Assembly (NCBI GenBank): GCA_963815475.1
Contig: CAWFHD010000003.1
Span: forward strand, 8,608,099 to 8,672,098
DNA: 64,000 nt
Source: Sulfopaludibacter sp963815475
GTDB taxonomy: Bacteria > Acidobacteriota > Terriglobia > Bryobacterales > Bryobacteraceae
Direction of reading: 5' to 3'
The notes below the pieces were generated by a model. That model saw only the letters and a program-made list of their open reading frames with translations. It had not been told where the DNA came from and did not search any database. The translations under genes and the position numbers were made by a program. Shown in pieces: positions 8,176-16,704 of the stretch (positions are counted from its first letter, which is position 1; every line of letters starts with the position of its first letter).

Positions 8176-8652
8176 TCACGCCAGGCGCCAGTCGGCCAAC
8201 TTGGCGAGCGCCTCACCGGCGCCGCGATCCGGATCGATAGTTAGTTCGAGAATCGAGACTCTCTCGAGATCGATTGCGTAGTCCTCCGACTCGGCGGTGG
8301 AACCATTTGGACTGAAGTTCCACTGTTGCCGCACCACTTCCTTTAATGGTTCGCCCGGGCGGCCAGACCATCGCACCGTGAATTCCTGAGTTCGCGCGAC
8401 GTCGGACTCATTGAACTGGATGCGCATGCGACGGATCGGCCGCGGCTGATCGAAGACCAGCCGGACCCGTTGGATACCCGGCGAAGCAGCGCGCCAGCCG
8501 GGTCCCGCTCCAAAATTGAAAACAGCTTCAATAGGGTAGCCGTCGGCTTCGGAAGTGACCTCAACTTCGGCGAGGTCCTCGAGCTTTAGCCACTCAGCAC
8601 CATCTGCCGCGTCGCTGGGAGGCAGAGTTGAACCGACAACGCGTTTCCTCAT
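8176..8652 (-). CDS. Discoidin-like (F5/8 type C-like) beta-sandwich protein
   Basis: 158 residues from ATG 8652; the frame extends to a TTG at 8730 but the ATG gives a better start. The core reads like a carbohydrate-binding beta-sandwich: WRAASPGIQRVRLVFDQPRP, RRMRIQFNESDVARTQEFTVRW, and a closing ILELTIDPDRG with ALAKLADWRL. This strand order is seen in F5/8 type C and related domains. No signal peptide. Stand-alone cytoplasmic versions are common and poorly characterised; the ligand is unknown. Confidence 0.6.
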   Translation of the reverse strand: MRKRVVGSTLPPSDAADGAEWLKLEDLAEVEVTSEADGYPIEAVFNFGAGPGWRAASPGIQRVRLVFDQPRPIRRMRIQFNESDVARTQEFTVRWSGRPGEPLKEVVRQQWNFSPNGSTAESEDYAIDLERVSILELTIDPDRGAGEALAKLADWRLA

Positions 8653-8814
8653 GACTTCATTGTCGCGCCCCGTCAATCCTGAATCTAGCGAACGATGGCC
8701 GTGGTTCGAGTTGTTATGATCTGGGCGCAAGGAGGAATGAAGGCGTGCCCGTTCTGCGAATTGGATAGCGGAACTGGTCGTGGATCCTCTCGACTGCGTC
8801 CCCGACCCCGCCCT

Positions 8815-9192
8815 TCAAGTGGGGATTGACGTGCGCATGACACTGTCAATGGCTGTCATTAACGCCGCTTGAGTAAACGGTTTTTGAACGAATTCGAGAG
8901 AAGCACTCGGCTCCGGCTGCCGCTCAGGTCCGATATAACCCGACACCAGCACAATCGGAAGCGCCGGAAACGATTCCCTCACGGCGCTTGCAAAGGTAAG
9001 TCCGTCGCCATCCGGCATTCGGACATCACTTACGATCAGGTCCAATCCATCGCCCAGCTCTTTTACGAGGCTGAGCCCGCGGATTCCGCCGTCGGCTTCA
9101 ACGGCGCGAAAACCCCTTTGTTCTAGAATTGCTCTCAGATAACGTCGGACGGCTTGCTCGTCATCAACGATTAAGCAGGTCTTGAATGGCAT
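8815..9192 (-). CDS. Receiver-only response regulator (CheY-like)
   Basis: 125 residues from ATG 9192 (MPFKTCLIV); an upstream extension to 9255 adds a poorly coding leader. All receiver residues are present: acidic pair D10-D11, phosphoacceptor D56 (IVSDVRMP), S84 in the switch position and K104 (VQKP). There is no output domain, so it likely works by protein-protein contact or as a phosphorelay intermediate. No histidine kinase lies nearby, so the cognate partner is unknown. Confidence 0.9.
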   Translation of the reverse strand: MPFKTCLIVDDEQAVRRYLRAILEQRGFRAVEADGGIRGLSLVKELGDGLDLIVSDVRMPDGDGLTFASAVRESFPALPIVLVSGYIGPERQPEPSASLEFVQKPFTQAALMTAIDSVMRTSIPT

Positions 9193-9959
9193 TGGGTTCC
9201 CAAAGTGAACTGATGTGGTGGCAATATTTGAAGTCAACAAAAAGACATCTTCCAATTCTTATAGCGGAAATCGACGCCGAATGGAGCCAAAAACCGTTGC
9301 CATCTCGTGTAGTCAATTCATCCAGGGCAAAGGCAATGTTCACCTCTTCCCTTCTACGCGGAGCATCCAGCAAGGCCTGTATTTCCTCGTATTGTGCGTA
9401 GCCAAATCGGCGTCGGGCACCTAAAATGAGAGACTTCCGGGCGGACGCTGCACTTTGCAACGGGACGTTACCAGTACGTTCCGGGGCTGACTTCGCAGTA
9501 GATTTCGTCGTTGATTCTGTTTGCGAGCGTGAGATCGCGGCTCCGTCTCATTCGCGGACGTGCATTGGCGTCGTCGCATGGTCTTGGCTGAGTATTCCGG
9601 GGGGCCAGGCGCGTCCCGATTTCCAAACCACGCATTTGCAACTGCCGCTGCGAGAATCCCGGCGGCTTCCAGAGCAGGCCCGCGAATTGGCGATGGTTTG
9701 GACTACTGCATTCCTACAGCGGCCACGAACAGCAAAGTGGTGATCCGTTCGGTTGCGTTCCCTGCCCTGTCCGTTCGTCTCGGCACTGCTTCGGGGCCTT
9801 TGCGGTGCCCGGCGTCTGCGAAGCTTCTGCTTTGCTCTCGCACCCTTCCGGTTCTGGTTCCCCCGTTCCGGTCCCCCCAGAAAAGCAGCTTCTGGACTTG
9901 GGAGCCGCGCCCACTCGCTTTCGGGTGCCCGAGACAAACGGGCAGAACAGGAGAAACGT
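9193..9959. other. Gene-free stretch before SSB
   Basis: About 770 bases with several long but mutually overlapping frames on both strands. None has a domain, and their Arg/Pro/Ser-rich composition is typical of spurious frames in high-GC DNA. I see no RNA gene here. Confidence 0.4.
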
Positions 9960-10349
9960 TTGTACCTCAATCGAATCACCCTTATTGGCTTCATTGGCAG
10001 CGACGCCGAAAGAAAGGCCGCCAACGCAATCAACATCGCGATCTTCTCGCTCGCCACCAAGACGTCCTGGAAGAACGATGCCGGATCTTGGGAATCGCGC
10101 ACCGAGTGGCATCGATGCGTGGCCTTCGGGAAACTCGCCGATTTCGCTGGCACCCTTTCCAAAGGCGCCCATGTAGCTGTCGAGGGCGAACTCCGCAGCC
10201 ACGAATACCAGCGCGAACTCGCCGTCGGCACACAGAAGACTACCCTCACCCAGCGAGTCTGGGAAGTCCGTGTCGACTCCGTCCTGAAACTCGATCGCGC
10301 AGCTAAACGCGAAACTTCTGACGAGAATCAACAGGAGGTGCCCCGCTAG
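9960..10349 (+). CDS. ssb: Single-stranded DNA-binding protein
   Basis: About 130 residues from a TTG start at 9960, chosen because AGGAG lies six bases upstream and the OB-fold begins there (LNRITLIGFIGSDAE). SSB landmarks follow: ATKTSWKNDAGSWESRTEWHRCVAFGK, then KGAHVAVEGELRSHEY and QRVWEVRVDSVLKL. It coats single-stranded DNA in replication and repair. The tail ends NQQEVPR and lacks the acidic DDIPF-type tip that recruits partner proteins in housekeeping SSBs. A transposase gene ends 14 bases downstream, so the tail may have been lost to an insertion. This may be a secondary SSB rather than the main one. Confidence 0.85.
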   Translation: MYLNRITLIGFIGSDAERKAANAINIAIFSLATKTSWKNDAGSWESRTEWHRCVAFGKLADFAGTLSKGAHVAVEGELRSHEYQRELAVGTQKTTLTQRVWEVRVDSVLKLDRAAKRETSDENQQEVPR

Positions 10350-10360
10350 GGGGCATCTCT
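10337..10360 (+). terminator. Probable terminator overlapping the ssb stop codon
   Basis: Stem TGCCCC/GGGGCA with a five-base loop that includes the TAG stop, followed by a pyrimidine run (TCTCTCCTT). It may also terminate the opposing transposase gene. Confidence 0.45.
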
Positions 10361-10363
10361 CCT

Positions 10364-11479
10364 TCACATTTCACAGGCAGGCGTCAACCGCGCGATCTCA
10401 TGTCGATTGGGTAGCATCCTTATGCTGCCTTTTTCCAAGGAATACCGATGATGCAGTCCGCCCAAGCGCGCAGACGAAATTACGGTTGCTTTCGAGGACG
10501 GCTTTTGTTCGCTAGGTCTGCCATTGGGCGTGTCTTTGCTCAGGCTATCGTGAATTCGATCTTCGTGGTAGTAGTTCACGTAGTCCCGCATGAGGCGGAG
10601 TAAATGACGTTCATCCAGTGCGATGACATGGTCCAGAATCTCTCGGCGACAACTTCCAACCCAACGTTCCGCGGTTCCATTTTGCCAGGGCGATTGGATG
10701 CTCGTTCGCTTCGGTTTCAGACCCGTCGACTTCAGAAACGTGATGACGGTGGCATCGAACTTCGAATCGCGGTCCATGATCACATATCGGTATGGGCCAA
10801 TTTCCGGGAAAGCCTCGCGCAGTTGTTGGACGACCCACTCCGCACTCGGATGTCGAGTAACGTTGAAATGTAGGATCCGGCGGCGCCCGTGCTCGATGAC
10901 AAAGAAACAATACAACAACTGAAACGTCAACGTCGGCACAGTGAAGAAATCGAAGGCGACAATGACCTCCCTGTGGTTTTCGAGAAACGCCAACCACGGT
11001 TTACTTGGATCGCGCCGGCGTCGCGCGCGACGCAGATACCGGGCGACAGTCCGCTCAGAGACAACGAACCCGAGCTTCAACAGTTCGCCGTGAATCTTCG
11101 GTGCTCCCCAATCCAGGTTCTCTTGAGCTAAGCGTTGGATCAGAGTGCGAATCTCCTCGATAATCTTCGGTCGTCCGCCGCGTGGCCGGGATCGCCAGCG
11201 CCAATAGAGGCGGAAGCCGGCGCGGTGCCAGCCAACCACGGTCCCGGGTTGCACCAGGACCAGAACCTCCGACCAGCTAGACCAACATTGGCGGAGTGTC
11301 GTCCAGAAGAGTCGGTCCCAGGAGTTCAGTTTTGGCCGCGGCCGTTTCCGTTTCAGCACGGCGACCTGTTGGCGGAGCGCGAGGACTTCGAGGGCTGTAT
11401 CGCTTCGACTGCGAAAGATGACTCGGATGGCGACAAAGAAAGAGGGGATGATTGCGAGCACGAAGCACCCTTTTAACAT
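10364..11479 (-). mobile_element. Integrase-core (DDE) transposase of an IS element
   Basis: 371 residues from ATG 11479, with an alternative TTG at 11521. The N-terminus is a helix-turn-helix region (LEVLALRQQVAVLKRK). The rve/integrase core carries the DDE triad: D in IVAFDFF, D in VIMDRDSKF and E in NGTAERWVGS. The C-terminus ends with a basic GLHHRYSLEK segment. Such single-frame integrase-core transposases are common in Acidobacteriota. I could not identify terminal inverted repeats or a target duplication by eye, so the element's ends are unresolved. Confidence 0.85.
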
Positions 11480-11773
11480 GCCGCAAGGTAGCTTCGCCAG
11501 GCCGACACTCAGTAATCTCAAGTTGATGATTTCAAGCGATCATCGGCTTTTGTCTACAGACAGGGGCGAGAGTCGGTCAACTTGACGTATCACGCCCAAT
11601 TCGCTGACGTGGACCACCTCGCGGGCCACGCGTTTTGGGGACTATTGCCAATATTACTCTCCGTGAACGGCCATCCCACCAGCTAAGAGTTCAGGGCCAC
11701 TTTGGGCGGTATTCCAGTTGCGAAGCCGACCCGCGTCTGTGGATTTGCTTCGGGGTTCACGCAGCTACTCCGC

Positions 11774-13543
11774 TTATTTCGATTTCGGTTGAAACGCGGG
11801 CAGTGCGTCTTCCCATTGGTTGTCCGTCAACTGCCGAGCGCCGCTTCCATCCGCATGCATCGCGAACAGTTCGCCGTATGGCTGTGGTCCGTAGTCGCTC
11901 AACAACGCCTCGTCCTTCCATCCCAGACGGGAACTGCTGAAGACGATCCACTCGCCGTCTGGCGACCATATTCCGTGCGCGTCGTTGCCCCCTGTATGTG
12001 TCAGCCGCCGAACGCCGGAGCCGTCCGGCTTGACTGTGTAAATTTCGAAGTCGCCATCGCGGAAGCTCGTAAACTCGATCAGATCCCCTTTCGGCGACCA
12101 CGCCGGGAAGTTGTCGTATTCGGTCGTTAGAGTCCCTACTGTGCCGTCGGCCAGATTTAGAATCCGTAAGCCCTGCTCCGATCCCGCCACTCGATAGACG
12201 ATCCGCTTACCGTCCGGCGCCCAGCTCGGAAAACCGGCATTTCCCGGCCCCTGGGTCAATGTTCGAAGGCCAGAGCCGTCCGCCTTGACTATCTCAAGGA
12301 CGGCGGGCTTGGCGTGGCCGGTAAAGTATGACCCGAACCCGAAGGCGATCATTTTCCCATCCGGCGACCAGGCCGGAAAAGTGAGCTGTCCATCCTTACC
12401 CCCGTTGTAAATCGTTCGGCCATTCTCACCGTTCGCATCGAATGTCTGGAGTTCTGAGCCCACCGTAGTCACGAAACGGTCGCCCGCTGGCGCCCACGCG
12501 GGGAAATTGCCGGTGCGATAGAGCGAAAATCCGGAGTTCCGGCTGAAAGCCGGGAGCATCTGGTTTGGGAGAGTCGTAAGCATTTGCGGCGCCTGCGCGT
12601 CAATCGCCTTCTGGTAGACCACCGTTTTTCCATCCGCCGACCAGGATGGGTTGCGCATGATGCCAGGCACCCCGGCTTTGCCGGACGGGAAAGCCAGCCC
12701 TTTGGCCTCGCCGAATTTCAGCAGAAACCCAACCTCGCCATTCGGCATCCACTGTGGCGCGACTTTCAATCCGGGACCTGACGAATGCTCGTGGACTGCC
12801 CCCGACTCGACATCGATCGAGACGATTTGCGACACTGCGGGACGGTTGCGGCCAAACCGTCCCGGATAGACGTCTTGAGGCGTCGACCGGTAAAACAGGA
12901 TCTTCCGTCCGTCCAAACTCCATCGCGGCGATCCGGCATAGCCGCCCAGTTCGGTCAGGCGCCGCAGCGAACTTCCGTCCGATCGAACGATGTATAGCGC
13001 AGTCGCTTGGATTAGCTCCCACCCGCCATCCCATCGCGCGCGCTTCGTGTCGCGATCGGAAGTGAATGCAATCCACTTCCCATCCGGCGACCAGCTAGGC
13101 CGAAAGCTGCCCGCATTAGTCTTTGCGACCGGCTTGGCGCGCCGGCTCGGACTCGAAAGGTCCTCCAGCCAAAGATTAGCAAAGCCGCCTTCCCGGGTGG
13201 ACACGAACGCAAGCGTCGATCCATCCGGTGATAGTACTCCCTGGTCATCAAACGCGGGATCATCCGTCAGACGCTCCAGCCCGCTGCCGTCCGGGTGGAT
13301 TCGGTAAATGTCCGCCGATCCGCCGCGCTCGGAGGTGAATGCAATCCACTTTCCATCCACGGAGTACGACGGGGTATAGTCCAAGCTGTCCGCGGGCAGC
13401 AGCGCACGTTCGCTACTCCCGTCGGCGTTAGCAAGGAATAGGCCGATCCGAGTGGGCCCGACCCGCGAAAACTGTAGGCGAACGGGTTCACTGGCACTGA
13501 GCAGTTGGGAACTCAGCAGGCACAGAAGGAGTAGGAGTCTCAT
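11774..13543 (-). CDS. Secreted TolB-like WD40 (PD40) propeller protein
   Basis: 589 residues. Signal peptide at 1-18 (LLLLLCLLSSQLLSAS). The rest is a series of PD40 blades, each with a W[SA]PDGKWIAF[TS]-type core, as in SYSVDGKWIAFTSERGG, WSPDGKMIAFG and WSPKGDLIEFTSF. These form one or two beta-propellers in the periplasm or at the surface. The gene follows the kinase-propeller fusion on the same strand 179 bases downstream, so the two probably belong to one transcription unit. Its ribosome binding site lies in a 15-base tandem repeat. Role: protein or carbohydrate binding, inferred. Confidence 0.88.
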   Translation of the reverse strand: MRLLLLLCLLSSQLLSASEPVRLQFSRVGPTRIGLFLANADGSSERALLPADSLDYTPSYSVDGKWIAFTSERGGSADIYRIHPDGSGLERLTDDPAFDDQGVLSPDGSTLAFVSTREGGFANLWLEDLSSPSRRAKPVAKTNAGSFRPSWSPDGKWIAFTSDRDTKRARWDGGWELIQATALYIVRSDGSSLRRLTELGGYAGSPRWSLDGRKILFYRSTPQDVYPGRFGRNRPAVSQIVSIDVESGAVHEHSSGPGLKVAPQWMPNGEVGFLLKFGEAKGLAFPSGKAGVPGIMRNPSWSADGKTVVYQKAIDAQAPQMLTTLPNQMLPAFSRNSGFSLYRTGNFPAWAPAGDRFVTTVGSELQTFDANGENGRTIYNGGKDGQLTFPAWSPDGKMIAFGFGSYFTGHAKPAVLEIVKADGSGLRTLTQGPGNAGFPSWAPDGKRIVYRVAGSEQGLRILNLADGTVGTLTTEYDNFPAWSPKGDLIEFTSFRDGDFEIYTVKPDGSGVRRLTHTGGNDAHGIWSPDGEWIVFSSSRLGWKDEALLSDYGPQPYGELFAMHADGSGARQLTDNQWEDALPAFQPKSK

Positions 13544-13546
13544 GAT

Positions 13547-13591
13547 CTAACCCTTCCGAATCTTACCCTTCCGAATCCAACCCTTCCGATA
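13547..13591 (-). repeat. Three tandem 15-base units spanning the ribosome binding site
   Basis: On the plus strand the units are CTAACCCTTCCGAAT, CTTACCCTTCCGAAT and CCAACCCTTCCGATA. On the minus strand each provides GGAAGGGT, a Shine-Dalgarno-like sequence. The last unit sits just before the ATG of the propeller gene. Confidence 0.85.
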
Positions 13592-13722
13592 CAAACACCA
13601 TGTGCTGTCATAACCATTCACCTCCGCGTGCACCATCTCAAGCGGATTTGGGGTGGCGAACCCTACCATGGCTGAGCAAGTTCTTTTGAACGGGATTTTG
13701 AACGGAATGATGCAGAACCTGC

Positions 13723-16521
13723 CTATCGGAAATTCTCCATCATCATCAGGTCGCTGCCATACTGATCCGCTTGTGTCCACAGAACAAACTGCCCGTCCGG
13801 AGAGAGGTTGAGGGACGACCAAAGCGGTTTCGTCAACGCCTGGACCTGTCGCACGACGCCGGTTTGCTCATCTAAGAAGCGGATGGCGGCGGTTTTGGGT
13901 CCGTCTTTCCGGATGTAGTACACGCCGTGCGCTGCCGGTGCAAACGCGCGCAACCAAACGTCGGCGGCCACTTGCCTCTCCGGACCACCCGCCGACGGCA
14001 TTTTCATGAGCGCAGTTCGCGTCGAGTCGTCGTGGGCGAAATAGAGCCAGGCTCCGTCCGGTGACTCCTCGGCGGCATATCCCCCGTTCCGCGTCACCTG
14101 TACGGGTTCTCCCCCGACCGCAGGAATCTTCCAGATTTCGAAACGCCCGGTCCGCCGCGACGCGAAGTAGATCCATCTCCCGTCGCGCGAGTAGCGTGGA
14201 ATCGCGCATCCCGCGGACATATTCGTAATCTGGAGCGGTTTGCCGCCGGCGATAGGTAGGGTGTAGATCTGCGTGGTTCCCCCGTCTCTCCAGCCGAACG
14301 CGATCTTCTGTCCATCTGGCGACCAACTCGGAGAACCGGCTTGATCGCTGGGCAACGATGTCAGTTGGATCTGGTTGGTTCCATCGGCGTTCGCAAGCCA
14401 GACCTCCGACTGGCCGCTGCGGTCCGAAACAAACACGATCTGCTTTCCGTCCGGCGAATACCGTCCCACCTGATCAGAGTGCGTGGAAGCAATCAGTTGA
14501 ACAGCGGATGACTTTCCCATCTGGCCGCCCGCCGACTGACCGCCCGCCATCTGGGCACCCGTGGGAGCGCGCCAGATATTGTTGTCGGTAATCTCGCGGG
14601 CGAACGCCAGGCGATTCCCTTGCCGCGATATCGCCGGCCCGATTCCGCCATCACTCATCACCAGAGTCGCCACCGCTCCCGGGGCCGCGTGCAAACGCCA
14701 GAATTTGTCGACTATGCTGTTGCCGTATTCGGAAAATAGCAGGTCACGTCCGTCAGCGGTCCACGCGAGCGGACTAAACTTACCGGTCTTTGACAATTTC
14801 ACTGGTTCACCGGCGGGTTGGAATTGGTCTGTCAGCGGGAGCGTGAAGATATTGGTCGCGGACTCTGTCACCTTGCGAATGAACGCGAGACGACGGCCGT
14901 CCGGTGAGAAGGCGGGAAAGTCATCGCCCAGCGAACCCGAAGGAGCCGTCGTTACGCGCTTCCGTTCGCCGGTGACGACGGAATAGAGGGATAGGCTTGC
15001 AGGTTGCCCATCGCCGAAGACAAGCCATTTCGAGTCAGAAGACCAGGCAACACTGGTGCCGGTGATTTCGAACAACTTGCGTTCCGGCCCTCCGATGGAC
15101 GGAATCGTGAGCACCGCTTGTCGTCCGGCCATGGCGCGCGTGAACGCAATGGCGCGGCCGTCGGGAGACCATGCCGGGTAACTGTCCACCGCTGGGTCTG
15201 TGGTGAGCCGTACTGGCGTCACGCCGTCCACCTGCTTGATATAAATATCGACGTTGTTCAGATCGCCGCCATCCCAGGAGAACGCGACTTGGTTGCCATC
15301 CGGGGAAAAGCTGGGATAAAGCTCCCAGCCCGGATAGGTAGTCAGCGGCACAATAGTTTGCGGCAGAGCGGGTCTTGCGCCGTAATTCGACCACACGATC
15401 ATTCCTGCGAGCCCTAGCACCACCAACACCGCCGCGGCCCAAACCATTGACCGCCGCGAAGCGGAGCGTCCGCGTTGCGGAACAGGTAGCGCTTCGTATA
15501 GCCTGCCCGAGTCGGAATCTTCCTTCAGCTCCAGCAACGCCACTTTGACGTCCGCCATGCTCTGCGCGCGGCGCGCTGGTTCTTTCCGGAGGCAACGATT
15601 CAACAGTTTCTCGACATCGCCCGGAAGGCCCTCGATGGAAGGAGGATCTTTGGTGAGGATTTCCGCCAGAATCGCCGCCGCCGAATCGCCCTGGAAAGCC
15701 CTCGTGCCGGTGAGCATTTCGTATAGCAGCGCGCCGAACGAGAACACATCCGATCGCGCATCCACGGCCCGTCCCTGCGCCTGTTCCGGCGACATATAGG
15801 CGACGGTTCCAGCGATGATGCCTTCAGCCGTTTGCAGGAACGCCTCGCCATTAGCATTTTGGGCAATCTCCATCCGCGCCAGACCGAAATCCACAACTTT
15901 CACTTGGCCGCCGGAGGTAATCATCACGTTGCCTGGCTTCAAATCGCGGTGAACGATGCCGGCTGCGTGAGCCGCTGCGAGCGCGTCAGCGACTTGCGAA
16001 GCGTACTTCAGCGATTCGCCGATACTCAGCCCGTTGCGCGGGATCACTTCCTGCAGGGTCTTGCCGTCGACATATTCCATCACGAAGTAGTTCGGCCCGA
16101 CGTCATGCCCGACGTCATAGAGCGTCGCAATGTTCGGATGATTCAGGGCGGCGACCGCTCGCGCTTCGCGCTCGAACCTCTCACTGAATTCTGTCCGCGA
16201 AACTTTCACGGCGACGCTACGCCCCAGCCTTGTGTCGCGGGCTTTCCACACTTCGCCCATGCCCCCGGCGCCCAAGCGCAACTCGACTTCGTAAGGGCCG
16301 AGGCGCATTCCTGGCGCAAGTCCTGACAGCTGTGCCCAAGGGGATTGCTGCATGAGGGTATCGTCTCTGCCTTCGAAGCGGAGCAGGGATTCCACTTCCC
16401 GGCAGAGGTCTTCGTCAGAGCAGGCTTCCTGGAGAAAGAGTGCCCGCTCGCCGGGAGGGCGCTTTGCCGCAGCCTGGTACAACTCTTCGAGCAGTCGCCA
16501 GCGCTCAGGAGAGGCACTCAT
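13723..16521 (-). CDS. Serine/threonine protein kinase fused to a PD40 propeller
   Basis: 932 residues. A short helical N-terminus (1-70) precedes a Hanks-type kinase domain. Its motifs are the glycine loop GAGGMGEVW (85-92), Lys106 in VAVKV, HRDLKPGN (191-198), DFG (211-213) and SPEQ. A single transmembrane helix follows (about 360-380, AAVLVVLGLAGMIVW). The extracytoplasmic part carries PD40 blades (FSPDGNQVAFSW, WSPDGRAIAFTR, FSPDGRRLAFIR). This layout suggests a membrane receptor kinase sensing outside and phosphorylating inside. ATG 16521 has GGAG upstream. It is followed by a secreted propeller protein. Confidence 0.95.
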   Translation of the reverse strand: MSASPERWRLLEELYQAAAKRPPGERALFLQEACSDEDLCREVESLLRFEGRDDTLMQQSPWAQLSGLAPGMRLGPYEVELRLGAGGMGEVWKARDTRLGRSVAVKVSRTEFSERFEREARAVAALNHPNIATLYDVGHDVGPNYFVMEYVDGKTLQEVIPRNGLSIGESLKYASQVADALAAAHAAGIVHRDLKPGNVMITSGGQVKVVDFGLARMEIAQNANGEAFLQTAEGIIAGTVAYMSPEQAQGRAVDARSDVFSFGALLYEMLTGTRAFQGDSAAAILAEILTKDPPSIEGLPGDVEKLLNRCLRKEPARRAQSMADVKVALLELKEDSDSGRLYEALPVPQRGRSASRRSMVWAAAVLVVLGLAGMIVWSNYGARPALPQTIVPLTTYPGWELYPSFSPDGNQVAFSWDGGDLNNVDIYIKQVDGVTPVRLTTDPAVDSYPAWSPDGRAIAFTRAMAGRQAVLTIPSIGGPERKLFEITGTSVAWSSDSKWLVFGDGQPASLSLYSVVTGERKRVTTAPSGSLGDDFPAFSPDGRRLAFIRKVTESATNIFTLPLTDQFQPAGEPVKLSKTGKFSPLAWTADGRDLLFSEYGNSIVDKFWRLHAAPGAVATLVMSDGGIGPAISRQGNRLAFAREITDNNIWRAPTGAQMAGGQSAGGQMGKSSAVQLIASTHSDQVGRYSPDGKQIVFVSDRSGQSEVWLANADGTNQIQLTSLPSDQAGSPSWSPDGQKIAFGWRDGGTTQIYTLPIAGGKPLQITNMSAGCAIPRYSRDGRWIYFASRRTGRFEIWKIPAVGGEPVQVTRNGGYAAEESPDGAWLYFAHDDSTRTALMKMPSAGGPERQVAADVWLRAFAPAAHGVYYIRKDGPKTAAIRFLDEQTGVVRQVQALTKPLWSSLNLSPDGQFVLWTQADQYGSDLMMMENFR

Positions 16522-16625
16522 CTTCCATCACTCCTAAATGCCGCGAGCACCTTCCGATGTTAGCAAAGCCAATTAGGGGTGGTTTAAGGTAGACGACCGG
16601 CGGCAAAGCAGAAAAAGTTGTCACC

Positions 16626-16657
16626 ATGGCAGGTTTCGTCGGGCGCATTCCGCTTAA
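16626..16657 (+). promoter_or_regulatory. Shared upstream motif, copy A
   Basis: ATGGCAGGTTTCGTCGGGCG followed by CATTCCGCTTAA, 79 bases before the ATG of the gene at 16705. It matches copy B at 20188 at about 26 of 30 positions, far beyond what flanking DNA shows. A promoter or operator shared by the two genes around the sigma factor is the simplest reading; a short conserved leader peptide (MAGF-G-IPL) is the alternative. Confidence 0.55.
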
Positions 16658-16704
16658 TAGGTGCACAGTGCAGCAAAACCCATATCTGGGGAGGGAATAT
16701 CAAC

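Noticed and set aside
9164..9460. Minus-strand 98-codon frame upstream of the response regulator
   Set aside because: Overlaps the receiver gene start in another frame and shows no domain or ribosome site.
9753..9959. N-terminal extension of SSB
   Set aside because: Composition is not SSB-like; the OB-fold starts at the TTG at 9960, which has AGGAG at proper spacing.
9548..10249. Long minus-strand frame (233 codons) across the ssb gene
   Set aside because: Opposes the real ssb gene, Arg/Ser/Pro-rich with no domain; shadow frame of high-GC DNA.
13547..13822. 91-codon minus-strand frame ending RKGWIRKGKIRKG
   Set aside because: It is the translation of the 15-base tandem repeat and overlaps the kinase 3' end; no coding evidence.
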